This document shows, in pieces, positions 6,469-12,356 of a DNA stretch of 12,356 bases. The position numbers and the translations under genes are program-made. The notes beneath the pieces are model-generated. The model searched no databases and was not told the DNA's origin. It was given only the letters and a program-made list of their open reading frames with translations. Where the stretch lies: NCBI RefSeq assembly GCF_938045465.1, contig NZ_CALIBF010000015.1:1-12356 (forward strand), written 5' to 3'. Each line of letters opens with the position of its first letter. Position 1 is the first letter of the stretch. The DNA comes from an uncultured Campylobacter sp. (lineage in GTDB: Bacteria > Campylobacterota > Campylobacteria > Campylobacterales > Campylobacteraceae).

Positions 6469-8637
6469 TTGAAAACCCTAAAGCATTTTTTTGAAATTCT
6501 ACGTCCACACTGGTTCGGCAAGGGCGCGGCGAAGCTGTGGGCACTGCTGCTGCTCGCGCTTGGTTTTAGCCTAGCTATCATCAAAATCAGCGTGCTGATG
6601 AACGCGTGGGACAAGCGCTTTTACGACGCGCTAAGCGAGCTTAAAGGCGAGCTCATTCCCGCGCTCGTGGGCGAGTTTTTGCTCTACACTGCGCTCATCG
6701 TGCTTTTCATCGTCTGCGGCAGCTGGCTTCGCAAACTGCTCGTGATCGTCTGGCGCGAGCGGCTAAGCGCGATGATGGAGCGCAAATGGCTACATAACGC
6801 AAACTTCTACCGCACGAGCCTTGATAGAAATTTTAGCGCCAGGGGCGGATCAAATTTAGAAAAACCCGGCGACGTAAATTTAAATGAGCGTGCAGAGTGT
6901 TCCGCAGCCGAAGCGGGCAGTGCGGCTTTACATAAAGATGCAAAGGGGTTTGAAATTTTACCGAGCACGGCGGAGCAAAATGCAGCAGAGCAAAGCGGCG
7001 CAAGCGAGAATAAAAATTTAAACGATCGTAGCGACGAGAATTTTAAAAATTCAAAAAACGCCGATAATACTAAAGCATATTTGGAGCAGGATACGGATGG
7101 CTTAAACGAATGCGTGGGCTCTGCGAGCGATCGCGCAGAGTATCTTGCAAGCGAGGCGAGTGGCACCGATGTGAACGAAAATTTAAACCAGCAGCGTAAG
7201 GAAGATTTTAAAGAATATTCAAGACGAGATACGGGTAATTTAAACGAACGTGCGGCGTCCGTGAGGGCGCGGGCTGGGTGCCCCGCAACCGAAGCGGATG
7301 CCAAAGGTTCGTTTAAAGCTTCCGAAGACCGGGGAATTGCAAAGCTAGACAACCCCGATCAGCGTATCGCCGAGGACAGCTTGCTGCTCGTGCAAAAAAG
7401 CGTTGATCTCGTAAAATCGCTCGTCTACAATCTCGCCAAGCTCATCGCCTTCGTCGCGATCTTGTGGCAGGTTTCGAAGGTGCTGAAATTTGAAATTTTC
7501 GGCATGCACTTTGCGATCGAGGGCTTTTTGCTCTACGTCGCGCTTATTTATACTCTTCTTTGCTCGCTGATTACGCATCTCATCGGGCGCAGGCTTAGGG
7601 GGCTAAATTTCACCAAGCAGCGCGCTGAAGCCGACTACCGCTCGGATCTGCTGCTAGTGCGCGAAAACGCGGAAGCCGTAGCCTTTATGCGCGGAGAGGA
7701 TGCCGAGCGCGGCCGCTTCCGCGCGAGCTTCAGCGAGATCATGAGAAATTGGCGCAGCATTATGAATACGGAATTTCGCCTCGAATGCTTTTCGGCAAGC
7801 TACCTAAAAATCACAAATTTGATCCCGATCTTTGCCTGCTTGCCACTGTATTTGTCGCGCGCGATGAGCTTTGGCGACATGATGCAGGCGCGCTCGGCAT
7901 TTTACAGCGTGCAGAACGGATTTGCGTGGTTTATGGATTATTACAAGCAGATCATGGAGTGGGCGGCGAGCGTGCAGAGGATCTATGAGTTCATCTCGCG
8001 CATGGACGGCGAGAGCGCAAATCTGCGTGCTTGCGTCAAACAAAGCGACGAAAATTCCGCTCGCTGCGAGGGCTTGTCGGTCTTCACACCTGCGGGCGAG
8101 CCGCTGATCGAGGATCTACGCTTCGAGCTTGCGCCTGCGCAGTTTATAATGCTGCGAGGCAAGAGCGGTGCGGGCAAAAGTACGGCTCTGCGCTACGCGG
8201 CGGGGCTTTGGCGATATGGCCGCGGCGAGATCAGTCTGCCGCGCACGGGCGTGATGTTTATCCCGCAAAAGCCCTATCTAGCGCCGCTTAGCCTAAAAGA
8301 GCTCATTTCCTATCCGCAGACGACGCACGCAGACGACGCGGAATTTTTAGAAATTTTACGCAGCGTAGGGCTTGAGAAATTTGCTCGCATACTAAACTCG
8401 CGCGCCGATTACGTTAAAATTTTAAGCGGCGGAGAGGCGCAGCGGCTTAGTTTCGCACGTATTCATTATCACAAGCCGAGCTTTGTTTTTGCCGATGAGA
8501 TCACGTCCGCGCTCGATCTCGCCTCGGCGCGCGAGCTACTACTTGGTCTGCGCGCGGATATGTCTAGCCTCGGCATGCTAGCGATCGTGCATCAAACGGG
8601 GCTTGAAGAGATATTTGAGCGGACGATAGAGCTTTAA
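6469..8637 (+). CDS. YddA/BacA-type fused ABC transporter (permease + ATPase) with a large insertion
   Basis: This 722-residue inner-membrane protein starts at TTG 6469 (weak AAAGAG site upstream; the next in-frame ATG is codon 44, inside the first helix). The N-terminal permease belongs to the ABC_membrane_2 family (SbmA/BacA/YddA, Rv1819c): helix 1 at about 22-45 then MNAWDKRFYDAL, helix 2 at about 66-96, the cytoplasmic motif DNPDQRIAED at 294-303, and further helices at about 318-372 and 440-465. The ATPase domain (about 533-722) is complete: Walker A GKSGAGKS (564-571), Q-loop Gln600, signature LSGGE (652-656), Walker B FVFADE (672-677), SALD (680-683) and His708. Relatives move peptides, bleomycin, vitamin B12 or siderophores. 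Between helix 2 and NPDQRI, where relatives have a short link, residues 121-293 are a hydrophilic, repetitive insertion. The gene follows the siderophore receptor, so siderophore transport is possible but unproven. Confidence 0.9.
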   Translation: MKTLKHFFEILRPHWFGKGAAKLWALLLLALGFSLAIIKISVLMNAWDKRFYDALSELKGELIPALVGEFLLYTALIVLFIVCGSWLRKLLVIVWRERLSAMMERKWLHNANFYRTSLDRNFSARGGSNLEKPGDVNLNERAECSAAEAGSAALHKDAKGFEILPSTAEQNAAEQSGASENKNLNDRSDENFKNSKNADNTKAYLEQDTDGLNECVGSASDRAEYLASEASGTDVNENLNQQRKEDFKEYSRRDTGNLNERAASVRARAGCPATEADAKGSFKASEDRGIAKLDNPDQRIAEDSLLLVQKSVDLVKSLVYNLAKLIAFVAILWQVSKVLKFEIFGMHFAIEGFLLYVALIYTLLCSLITHLIGRRLRGLNFTKQRAEADYRSDLLLVRENAEAVAFMRGEDAERGRFRASFSEIMRNWRSIMNTEFRLECFSASYLKITNLIPIFACLPLYLSRAMSFGDMMQARSAFYSVQNGFAWFMDYYKQIMEWAASVQRIYEFISRMDGESANLRACVKQSDENSARCEGLSVFTPAGEPLIEDLRFELAPAQFIMLRGKSGAGKSTALRYAAGLWRYGRGEISLPRTGVMFIPQKPYLAPLSLKELISYPQTTHADDAEFLEILRSVGLEKFARILNSRADYVKILSGGEAQRLSFARIHYHKPSFVFADEITSALDLASARELLLGLRADMSSLGMLAIVHQTGLEEIFERTIEL
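6829..7347 (+). repeat. in-frame repetitive insertion within the ABC transporter
   Basis: This DNA encodes residues 121-293 of the ABC transporter, a polar, probably disordered segment. Two kinds of unit alternate. A units start LNE and contain RAE or RAG, then an acidic Ala/Glu patch such as AAEAGS, ASEASG or ATEADA (residues 137-151, 212-232, 257-278). B units start NLN and contain an ENFK or EDFK then DTxG block (183-211, 238-256). The order is A-B-A-B-A. The NLN steps are encoded by AATTTAAA words. The absence of frameshifts or stops shows it is maintained as coding sequence. Confidence 0.7.
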
Positions 8638-9515
8638 ATTCGGCCCTTTAAATTTCACTCCGCAGGGATTTCGCCTTTAAATTCATATCTTTTTAAATCC
8701 AGATTTATTAAAATTACTCGTTTATATTAAACGGCGATAAAATTTAGCCTAGGCGCTAAGTGTTCGCATACATGGGCATCGGCACCCGCGCGGCTAGGCG
8801 CTCGCACGCAGTCGGCGGCATAGCACCGCCGTAGGTAAGTATTTACGGCGTAACGAGTAGCTCGGAAGTCGGTCGGCAGTGCGCGATCGCGGTTCTGTAC
8901 GGAAATTTAAGTCGATAAAATTTAAACGCAAGATGATCCGCCAAGAAGACGCCGCCTAGATAAAATTTTAAACCGAGCCGTGATCGGTAGTGTAACGGCG
9001 TGCTAAATGCGCGGGCTGCGGCAGCGGCACGATGCGCGGGCGTCGCGATAAGTCGGTAGCGCGTCGGATGGCGCGTAACACATCGGCGGCGCAGACGGCA
9101 CGCCGTAATCGAGAAGCGGAGCGGTGATACGTACCTACTCGGCGCCGTGTGACATAACCTTCGCTCGGGCAAATCATCATCGTAACGGCGCTACGATCGA
9201 AGCGAGCAGCGCGGCCGTGACGGCGGATCGGCAGCACAAGGGCGCGGCGCGATTGCGGCGGCGACAGCATAAAATGCCGCAATATGGCAACCGCGATCGA
9301 CAGGATGCGTATGCAGGGAAAGCGCAGTGCAAGTAGCGCAAACGTCGCGATACGATGATGGCGATCTGCGGAGCGTATAGACAAGCAGCAGTGCGGGCGG
9401 CGCAATAACGCCGAGGCGATACGATAGCGGCGACCAACGAGACGTAACGCCGCCGTAGCGTTCGCGTGCGCTACGCCTAAGCCGCTAAATTTTAAAAACG
9501 AGATAAGGAGATTTT
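8638..9515. other. 878-bp gene-free, CpG-dense stretch
   Basis: I see no credible gene here. Open frames exist on the minus strand (for example over 8968-9405), but their products are Arg- and Cys-rich, lack ribosome binding sites and overlap one another, so they look like a by-product of few stop codons in GC-rich DNA. The first 120 bases are AT-rich. From about 8760 to 9480 the stretch is very rich in CG dinucleotides. It contains four copies of a TCGG-Y-AG-Y-R-Y word (8873-8882, 8984-8993, 9053-9062, 9228-9237) and two hairpins: CGGCGG/CCGCCG (8813-8831, 7-base loop) and CGTAGCG/CGCTACG (9454-9475, 8-base loop). The ribosome binding site of the next gene closes the stretch. Confidence 0.6.
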
Positions 9516-10004
9516 ATGCTTAAAGCAGGGATTGTTTATAAATTTGTGCTCATCATGTTGCTAGGCTGCGCGCTTTGCATTTTGGGCTTTTCGGGCGCCT
9601 ACTTTGCGCGCGGCGAGTACGACGAGACGTGGATGAGCCTGCATAAGATCGCGGGATTTGGCCTGCTTTGCGTCGCGATCTTGCATATAATCACAAGGCG
9701 AAAGAAGCTCGTAAAGCTCTGGAGCGAGTTTTTGGACGTGGTTTTGAGCCGCAAAAATCCCGGCTTTTGTAATATGGATCGCATAATCGGCGCGATCGAG
9801 CGCTATAATATCAGAGAAATCGCTAATAAAATGGGCTTTGAGCCGGACGAGCTCGCTGAGATTTTGAAATCAAACGGCATCAAGCTTGTAAGCGCAGATC
9901 AAGGCCTGCGCGAGCTTGCGAAGTTTAACGACGAAAAAATTTTCTTCATCTTGGTGCTTTTGATCGAGGCAAAATTTGGTAAAGCGGGTGGATGTAAGGT
10001 CTAA
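9516..10004 (+). CDS. small membrane protein with His pair, DUF4405-like, plus helical C-terminal domain
   Basis: This 162-residue protein starts at ATG 9516 with an AAGGAG ribosome binding site 5 bases upstream. It has two membrane helices (about 6-30 and 42-61) with the pattern SLHKIAGFGLLCVAILHIITRR. His43 and His57 are spaced as in the b-heme-binding or DUF4405-like cytochrome helix pairs, which suggests a heme or redox role (inference). A basic loop follows, then a soluble helical domain (about 85-162) containing IREIANKMGFEPDELAEIL, which looks like a small helix-turn-helix. Only one His-bearing helix pair is present, so a complete heme site would need another subunit or dimerisation. 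The gene stands alone: 878 bases upstream are empty, and its stop lies 12 bases from the stop of convergent prfA, so the two transcripts probably overlap. Confidence 0.75.
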   Translation: MLKAGIVYKFVLIMLLGCALCILGFSGAYFARGEYDETWMSLHKIAGFGLLCVAILHIITRRKKLVKLWSEFLDVVLSRKNPGFCNMDRIIGAIERYNIREIANKMGFEPDELAEILKSNGIKLVSADQGLRELAKFNDEKIFFILVLLIEAKFGKAGGCKV

Positions 10005-10016
10005 ATTTTAAAAGGC

Positions 10017-11084
10017 TCAATAGCCCGCGTTTGCGATCGCCTCGGCTTGAGAGTGCGCGATGAGCGGGTCGATGATCTCGTCGAACAAACCGCCCGCCAT
10101 GATCGCGTCTAGGCGGTAAAGCGTTAAATTTATGCGGTGGTCGCTGATGCGGTTTTGCGGATAGTTGTAGGTACGAATTCGCCCCGAGCGGTCGCCTGTG
10201 CCTACCTGATCCTTGCGATCTTTGCGCTCTTTTTCAAGCCGCTCCTGCTCTTGCATATCGTAAAGGCGCGCCTTTAGCACCTTCATCGCCGCCTCTTTGT
10301 TTTTGTGCTGGTCCTTGCCGTCTTGGTTGGTGACGACTAAACCAGTCGGGATGTGAGTGATACGAACGGCGCTATCGGTGGTATTTACGGACTGCCCGCC
10401 GTGGCCGGAGCTGCGCATAACGTCGATGCGAAGATCGTTCGGATTGATCTGTATCTCGCTATCCTCGATCTCGGGCATGACGGCGACGGTGATTGCAGAG
10501 GTATGCACCCTGCCCTGGCTCTCCGTTTCAGGGACGCGCTGCACGCGGTGGGTGCCGCCTTCAAATTTCAGCCGCGAATACGCTCCCGCGCCCTTTACGA
10601 GCAAGATCGCTTCTTTATAGCCGCCGACGCTGCCTTCGCTAGTGCTTACGATCTCGCATTTATAGCCGCGAAGATCGGCGTAGCGCAGATACGCGCCGAG
10701 CAGATCACCCGCAAATAGCGCCGCTTCGTCGCCGCCCGTACCGGCGCGGATCTCAAGAAAGATATTTTTATCGTCGTTGGGGTCTTTTGGAAGCAGCAAA
10801 ATTTTGATTTTTTCTTCGAGCTGGGGCTTTTGCGTCTCTAAGCTTTTAAGCTCCTCTTTGGCTAGTTCGCCTAGATCGGCATCGCTTAGCAGGGCTTTGT
10901 TTTCTTCGATCTGATTTAAAATTTTAAGATACTCGCTAGCTGCCTCTTTGATCGGCTCGATATTGCGCTGCTCCTTAGATAACGCCGTCATATTAGCGAT
11001 GTCTGCGGTAACTGCGGGATCGCTAAGCATGCGCGAAAGCTCGTCGTAGCGATCCAAAAAAGGCTTTAGTTTATCGGCTAGCAT
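10017..11084 (-). CDS. prfA: peptide chain release factor 1
   Basis: This 355-residue protein is a complete class I release factor of the RF1 type, close to the E. coli length of 360. It recognises UAA and UAG and triggers hydrolysis of the peptidyl-tRNA ester. Visible landmarks are the acidic helical N-terminal domain, FLEIRAGTGGDEAALFAGDL (109-128), the stop-codon-reading PxT tripeptide as PET (185-187, in VQRVPETESQGR), and the catalytic GGQ (229-231, in SSGHGGQSVNTTDSAVRITH). The ATG at 11082-11084 has no clear ribosome binding site, so translation may depend on coupling to rpsT, whose stop lies 24 bases upstream with a hairpin between them. rpsT and prfA form a two-gene operon. Nothing is missing or odd within the protein. 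Confidence 0.97.
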   Translation of the reverse strand: MLADKLKPFLDRYDELSRMLSDPAVTADIANMTALSKEQRNIEPIKEAASEYLKILNQIEENKALLSDADLGELAKEELKSLETQKPQLEEKIKILLLPKDPNDDKNIFLEIRAGTGGDEAALFAGDLLGAYLRYADLRGYKCEIVSTSEGSVGGYKEAILLVKGAGAYSRLKFEGGTHRVQRVPETESQGRVHTSAITVAVMPEIEDSEIQINPNDLRIDVMRSSGHGGQSVNTTDSAVRITHIPTGLVVTNQDGKDQHKNKEAAMKVLKARLYDMQEQERLEKERKDRKDQVGTGDRSGRIRTYNYPQNRISDHRINLTLYRLDAIMAGGLFDEIIDPLIAHSQAEAIANAGY

Positions 11085-11094
11085 TTAAATTTTA

Positions 11095-11115
11095 TGCGTA
11101 AGGGGCGCTTACGCA
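11095..11115 (-). promoter_or_regulatory. hairpin at the rpsT stop / prfA leader
   Basis: TGCGTAAG (11095-11102) and CTTACGCA (11108-11115) form a perfect 8-bp stem around a 5-base loop. In the minus-strand RNA the hairpin contains the rpsT stop codon and is followed by UAAAAUUUAAAUG, the prfA start. It could be a weak attenuator, an RNA processing signal or a translational coupling element. The AU run after it is too interrupted for a strong terminator. Confidence 0.5.
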
Positions 11116-11381
11116 GCGGTTTTTAAAGAATTTACAAGTTTGGCTAGGCGGCTTACTTTTCTGCTCGCGGTCTGTTTTTTCAAAAAGCCCCTGCTTACGA
11201 AGCTGTGGAAGCTTTCATTAGCCGTTTTTAGAGCCTGAGTCGCTGCGTCTAGATCCTTGCTCTCGACCGCCTCTCTTACAGCTTTTGTGATATTTTTTAC
11301 TCTGGTGCGATAAAATCTATTTCGCTCCGTTCTTTTTATGGTTTGTCTCGCGCGTTTTTCGGCGGATTTGTGATTTGCCAT
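11109..11381 (-). CDS. rpsT: 30S ribosomal protein S20
   Basis: This 90-residue, very basic helical protein starts MANHKSAEKRARQTIKRTER, the hallmark N-terminus of S20, which binds 16S rRNA in the small subunit. It continues with the usual RNRFYRTRVKNITKAV and ends SRLAKLVNSLKTAA, with a length normal for the family. The ribosome binding site is AAAGGGAC just before the ATG. A consensus TATAAT promoter lies about 30 bases upstream. It is the first gene of an rpsT-prfA unit. In Helicobacter pylori, as I recall, the order glmM, rpsT, prfA is the same, but here an additional gene sits between rpsT and glmM. Confidence 0.97.
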   Translation of the reverse strand: MANHKSAEKRARQTIKRTERNRFYRTRVKNITKAVREAVESKDLDAATQALKTANESFHSFVSRGFLKKQTASRKVSRLAKLVNSLKTAA

Positions 11382-11412
11382 AACGTCCCTTTCGGTTAAA
11401 TTTGAACCTGCG

Positions 11413-11418
11413 ATTATA
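11413..11418 (-). promoter_or_regulatory. -10 box of the rpsT promoter
   Basis: On the minus strand this reads TATAAT, preceded by a T-rich tract (TATTTTTTACG) and no TTGACA box, as in Campylobacter sigma-70 promoters. The RNA should start near 11405, giving a leader of about 25 bases before the rpsT ATG. Confidence 0.7.
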
Positions 11419-11438
11419 CGTAAAAAATATTTAATCGA

Positions 11439-11453
11439 CGCTTAATTTAAGCG
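11439..11453 (-). terminator. 7+1+7 palindrome between the cold-shock gene and rpsT
   Basis: CGCTTAATTTAAGCG is a perfect inverted repeat with one central base. It lies 23 bases after the stop of the cold-shock fusion gene and about 20 bases upstream of the rpsT -10 box. On the minus strand a T run (TATTTTTT) follows some 9 bases later, so it may be a weak terminator for the fusion gene, or an operator for rpsT. Confidence 0.35.
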
Positions 11454-11475
11454 GTATTTAAAACTTGTTTTGCTC

Positions 11476-12210
11476 TCAAATTTCTACTAGCCACCAATCG
11501 TAATTCGTAGCATGACTAAATATATACGCTATGACGATAAGGATAACTGCAAATATTACTCTATTCGAAACGTATAAACCTAAAGATACACACAATATGA
11601 CTATCCAAAATATCAGCCTATACAATTTAGCTCTTCTTGTTTTTGCAACAAGTTTACTTTTTAAATAAGCGGCTCTTTTATCAATACAAATAAAATCGTC
11701 AATTATACTGCCATTAACGACTCTTTTACCTATATTTACCGCTATTGCTCTACAACTATGTATGGTAAAATAATGTGTTCCTCTTCCGCTGTCGCTCGTT
11801 TCTTCCCCCGTGGATCGAAAGTATTCTACTTTTACAAGTGCGTTTGCTCCAATCATTTTAGCTCGATTAATCATATCTTCTTTCGCTTCGTTAGGATTTC
11901 TAGAGCTACCCATTACCATCCATTTCGAAAATTCAAGAATTTCAAAATCTCTAAATTTATCCGTTACACTACAGAGAAATTTATCAGGTGATGCATAACC
12001 TACAGCTCCTTTACCTACCACCTGTATCTTTGTGGCTACGTATCCTTTTGGCGTTGCTTTTGGATCAAAATCTACCAGAAGTTTTTCACATATTTTACTT
12101 TTATCCGTATCATCAAACGACGAATAACGAAAAAAGTAATCCTTGCCGTCATCGCCTTTTATAAAACCGTATTGTTTTTGATCGAGATGCGTTTTGATGA
12201 TTCCTCTCAA
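11476..12210 (-). CDS. cold-shock domain / YbjQ-like / two-helix membrane fusion protein
   Basis: I place the start at TTG 12208-12210, giving 244 residues that begin MRGIIKTHLDQKQYGFIKGD. An AAGGAG site lies 7 bases upstream. An ATG 45 bases further upstream would lie before the -10 promoter box at 12247-12252, so it is not in the transcript. Residues 1-63 form a cold-shock-like OB fold, with QYGFIKGDDG and DYFFRYSSF matching the two RNA-binding motifs. Residues about 85-165 resemble the YbjQ/DUF74 fold (INRAKMIGANALVKVEYF then HYFTIHSCRAIAVNIGK). Two membrane helices follow (about 197-214 and 218-232), with an aromatic tail DWWLVEI. The likely arrangement is a membrane-tethered RNA-binding protein with its soluble part in the cytosol. 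The role is unknown. It is divergent from glmM and upstream of rpsT, where related genomes such as H. pylori have no gene as far as I recall. Confidence 0.8.
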   Translation of the reverse strand: MRGIIKTHLDQKQYGFIKGDDGKDYFFRYSSFDDTDKSKICEKLLVDFDPKATPKGYVATKIQVVGKGAVGYASPDKFLCSVTDKFRDFEILEFSKWMVMGSSRNPNEAKEDMINRAKMIGANALVKVEYFRSTGEETSDSGRGTHYFTIHSCRAIAVNIGKRVVNGSIIDDFICIDKRAAYLKSKLVAKTRRAKLYRLIFWIVILCVSLGLYVSNRVIFAVILIVIAYIFSHATNYDWWLVEI

Positions 12211-12246
12211 GCACTGGCTCCTTAAAAATTTGTTTGATAAATGATA

Positions 12247-12252
12247 ATTATA
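12247..12252 (-). promoter_or_regulatory. -10 box of the cold-shock fusion gene
   Basis: On the minus strand this reads TATAAT after TTTTG. The predicted RNA start, near 12240, gives a leader of about 30 bases to the TTG start and excludes the upstream ATG at 12253-12255. Confidence 0.65.
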
Positions 12253-12264
12253 CAAAATTTTTGC

Positions 12265-12270
12265 TAGAAT
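12265..12270 (+). promoter_or_regulatory. extended -10 box of glmM
   Basis: TAGAAT is preceded by TGC (12262-12264), an extended -10 form. The RNA start would be near 12277, about 26 bases before the glmM ATG. It lies back to back with the minus-strand promoter at 12247-12252. Confidence 0.6.
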
Positions 12271-12302
12271 AAGAAAAATTTATTTGAATTGAGGATTTGA
12301 TA

Positions 12303-12356
12303 ATGAAACTTTTCGGGACGGACGGCGTACGCGGTAAAGCGGGAGAATTTCTAACC
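12303..12356 (+). CDS. glmM: phosphoglucosamine mutase, N-terminal end (partial)
   Basis: The first 18 codons read MKLFGTDGVRGKAGEFLT. The LFGTDGVRG opening is the signature start of GlmM, which converts glucosamine-6-phosphate to glucosamine-1-phosphate in the cytosol for cell wall and LPS precursor synthesis. The ribosome binding site GAGGA (12291-12295) lies 7 bases from the ATG. The catalytic Ser and the rest of the gene are beyond the window. The link to rpsT-prfA next door supports the assignment. Confidence 0.93.
   Translation, partial: MKLFGTDGVRGKAGEFLT

Noticed and set aside
6807..7352. 181-residue minus-strand ORF opposite the ABC transporter insert
   Set aside because: Ser/Ala/Phe-rich antisense frame with the same repeat pattern as the plus strand, no ribosome binding site. 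It is a shadow of the real gene.
8843..9437. Several overlapping minus-strand ORFs of 86-145 residues
   Set aside because: Products are rich in Arg, Ala and Cys, without ribosome binding sites or recognisable motifs, and they overlap in different frames. They result from the scarcity of stop codons in CpG-rich DNA.
12211..12255. ATG start for the cold-shock fusion protein
   Set aside because: The ATG overlaps the upstream edge of the promoter, before the -10 box, and has no ribosome binding site, whereas the TTG has a full AAGGAG at 7 bases.

Overview
The window looks like chromosomal DNA of a Campylobacterota bacterium, most likely an oral Campylobacter of the C. gracilis type (inference). 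The signs are a GC content near the middle of the scale but full of AAATTT/TTTAAA words, TATAAT-type promoters without a clear -35 box, and the neighbourhood glmM / rpsT / prfA, which I recall as conserved in Helicobacter pylori.

Left part (1-1981): a minus-strand string of small accessory genes that I mostly cannot name. It holds a 61-residue protein with half a zinc ribbon, a 25-residue hydrophobic microprotein with a strong ribosome binding site, a 108-residue lipoprotein, a 242-residue hypothetical protein and the first 14 codons of another gene. A gene-poor stretch with a perfect 18-bp palindrome separates them from the plus-strand genes.

Middle part (1982-8637), plus strand: a SemiSWEET sugar transporter gene broken by one in-frame TAG, a two-domain universal stress protein with a strong terminator, a FhuE/FpvA-type TonB-dependent siderophore receptor broken by one in-frame TAA, a 377-bp spacer with four short quasi-palindromes, and a YddA/BacA-type fused ABC transporter. 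The transporter carries a roughly 170-residue repetitive insertion just before its conserved NPDQRI motif. Receptor and transporter could form an iron-siderophore uptake route, but the receptor reading frame is interrupted.

Right part (8638-12356): an 878-bp CpG-dense stretch without credible genes, then a small membrane protein with a His pair in its two-helix core, convergent with prfA (release factor 1). prfA lies downstream of rpsT (ribosomal protein S20), with a perfect 8-bp hairpin between them. Next is a cold-shock-domain / YbjQ-like / two-helix membrane fusion protein whose start I reassign to a TTG. It is divergent from glmM, of which only the first 18 codons are present.

The most interesting items are the A-B-A-B-A repetitive insertion inside the ABC transporter, the two otherwise intact genes each stopped by a single nonsense codon (one exactly at the SemiSWEET substrate-binding tryptophan), and the small-protein cluster at the left.
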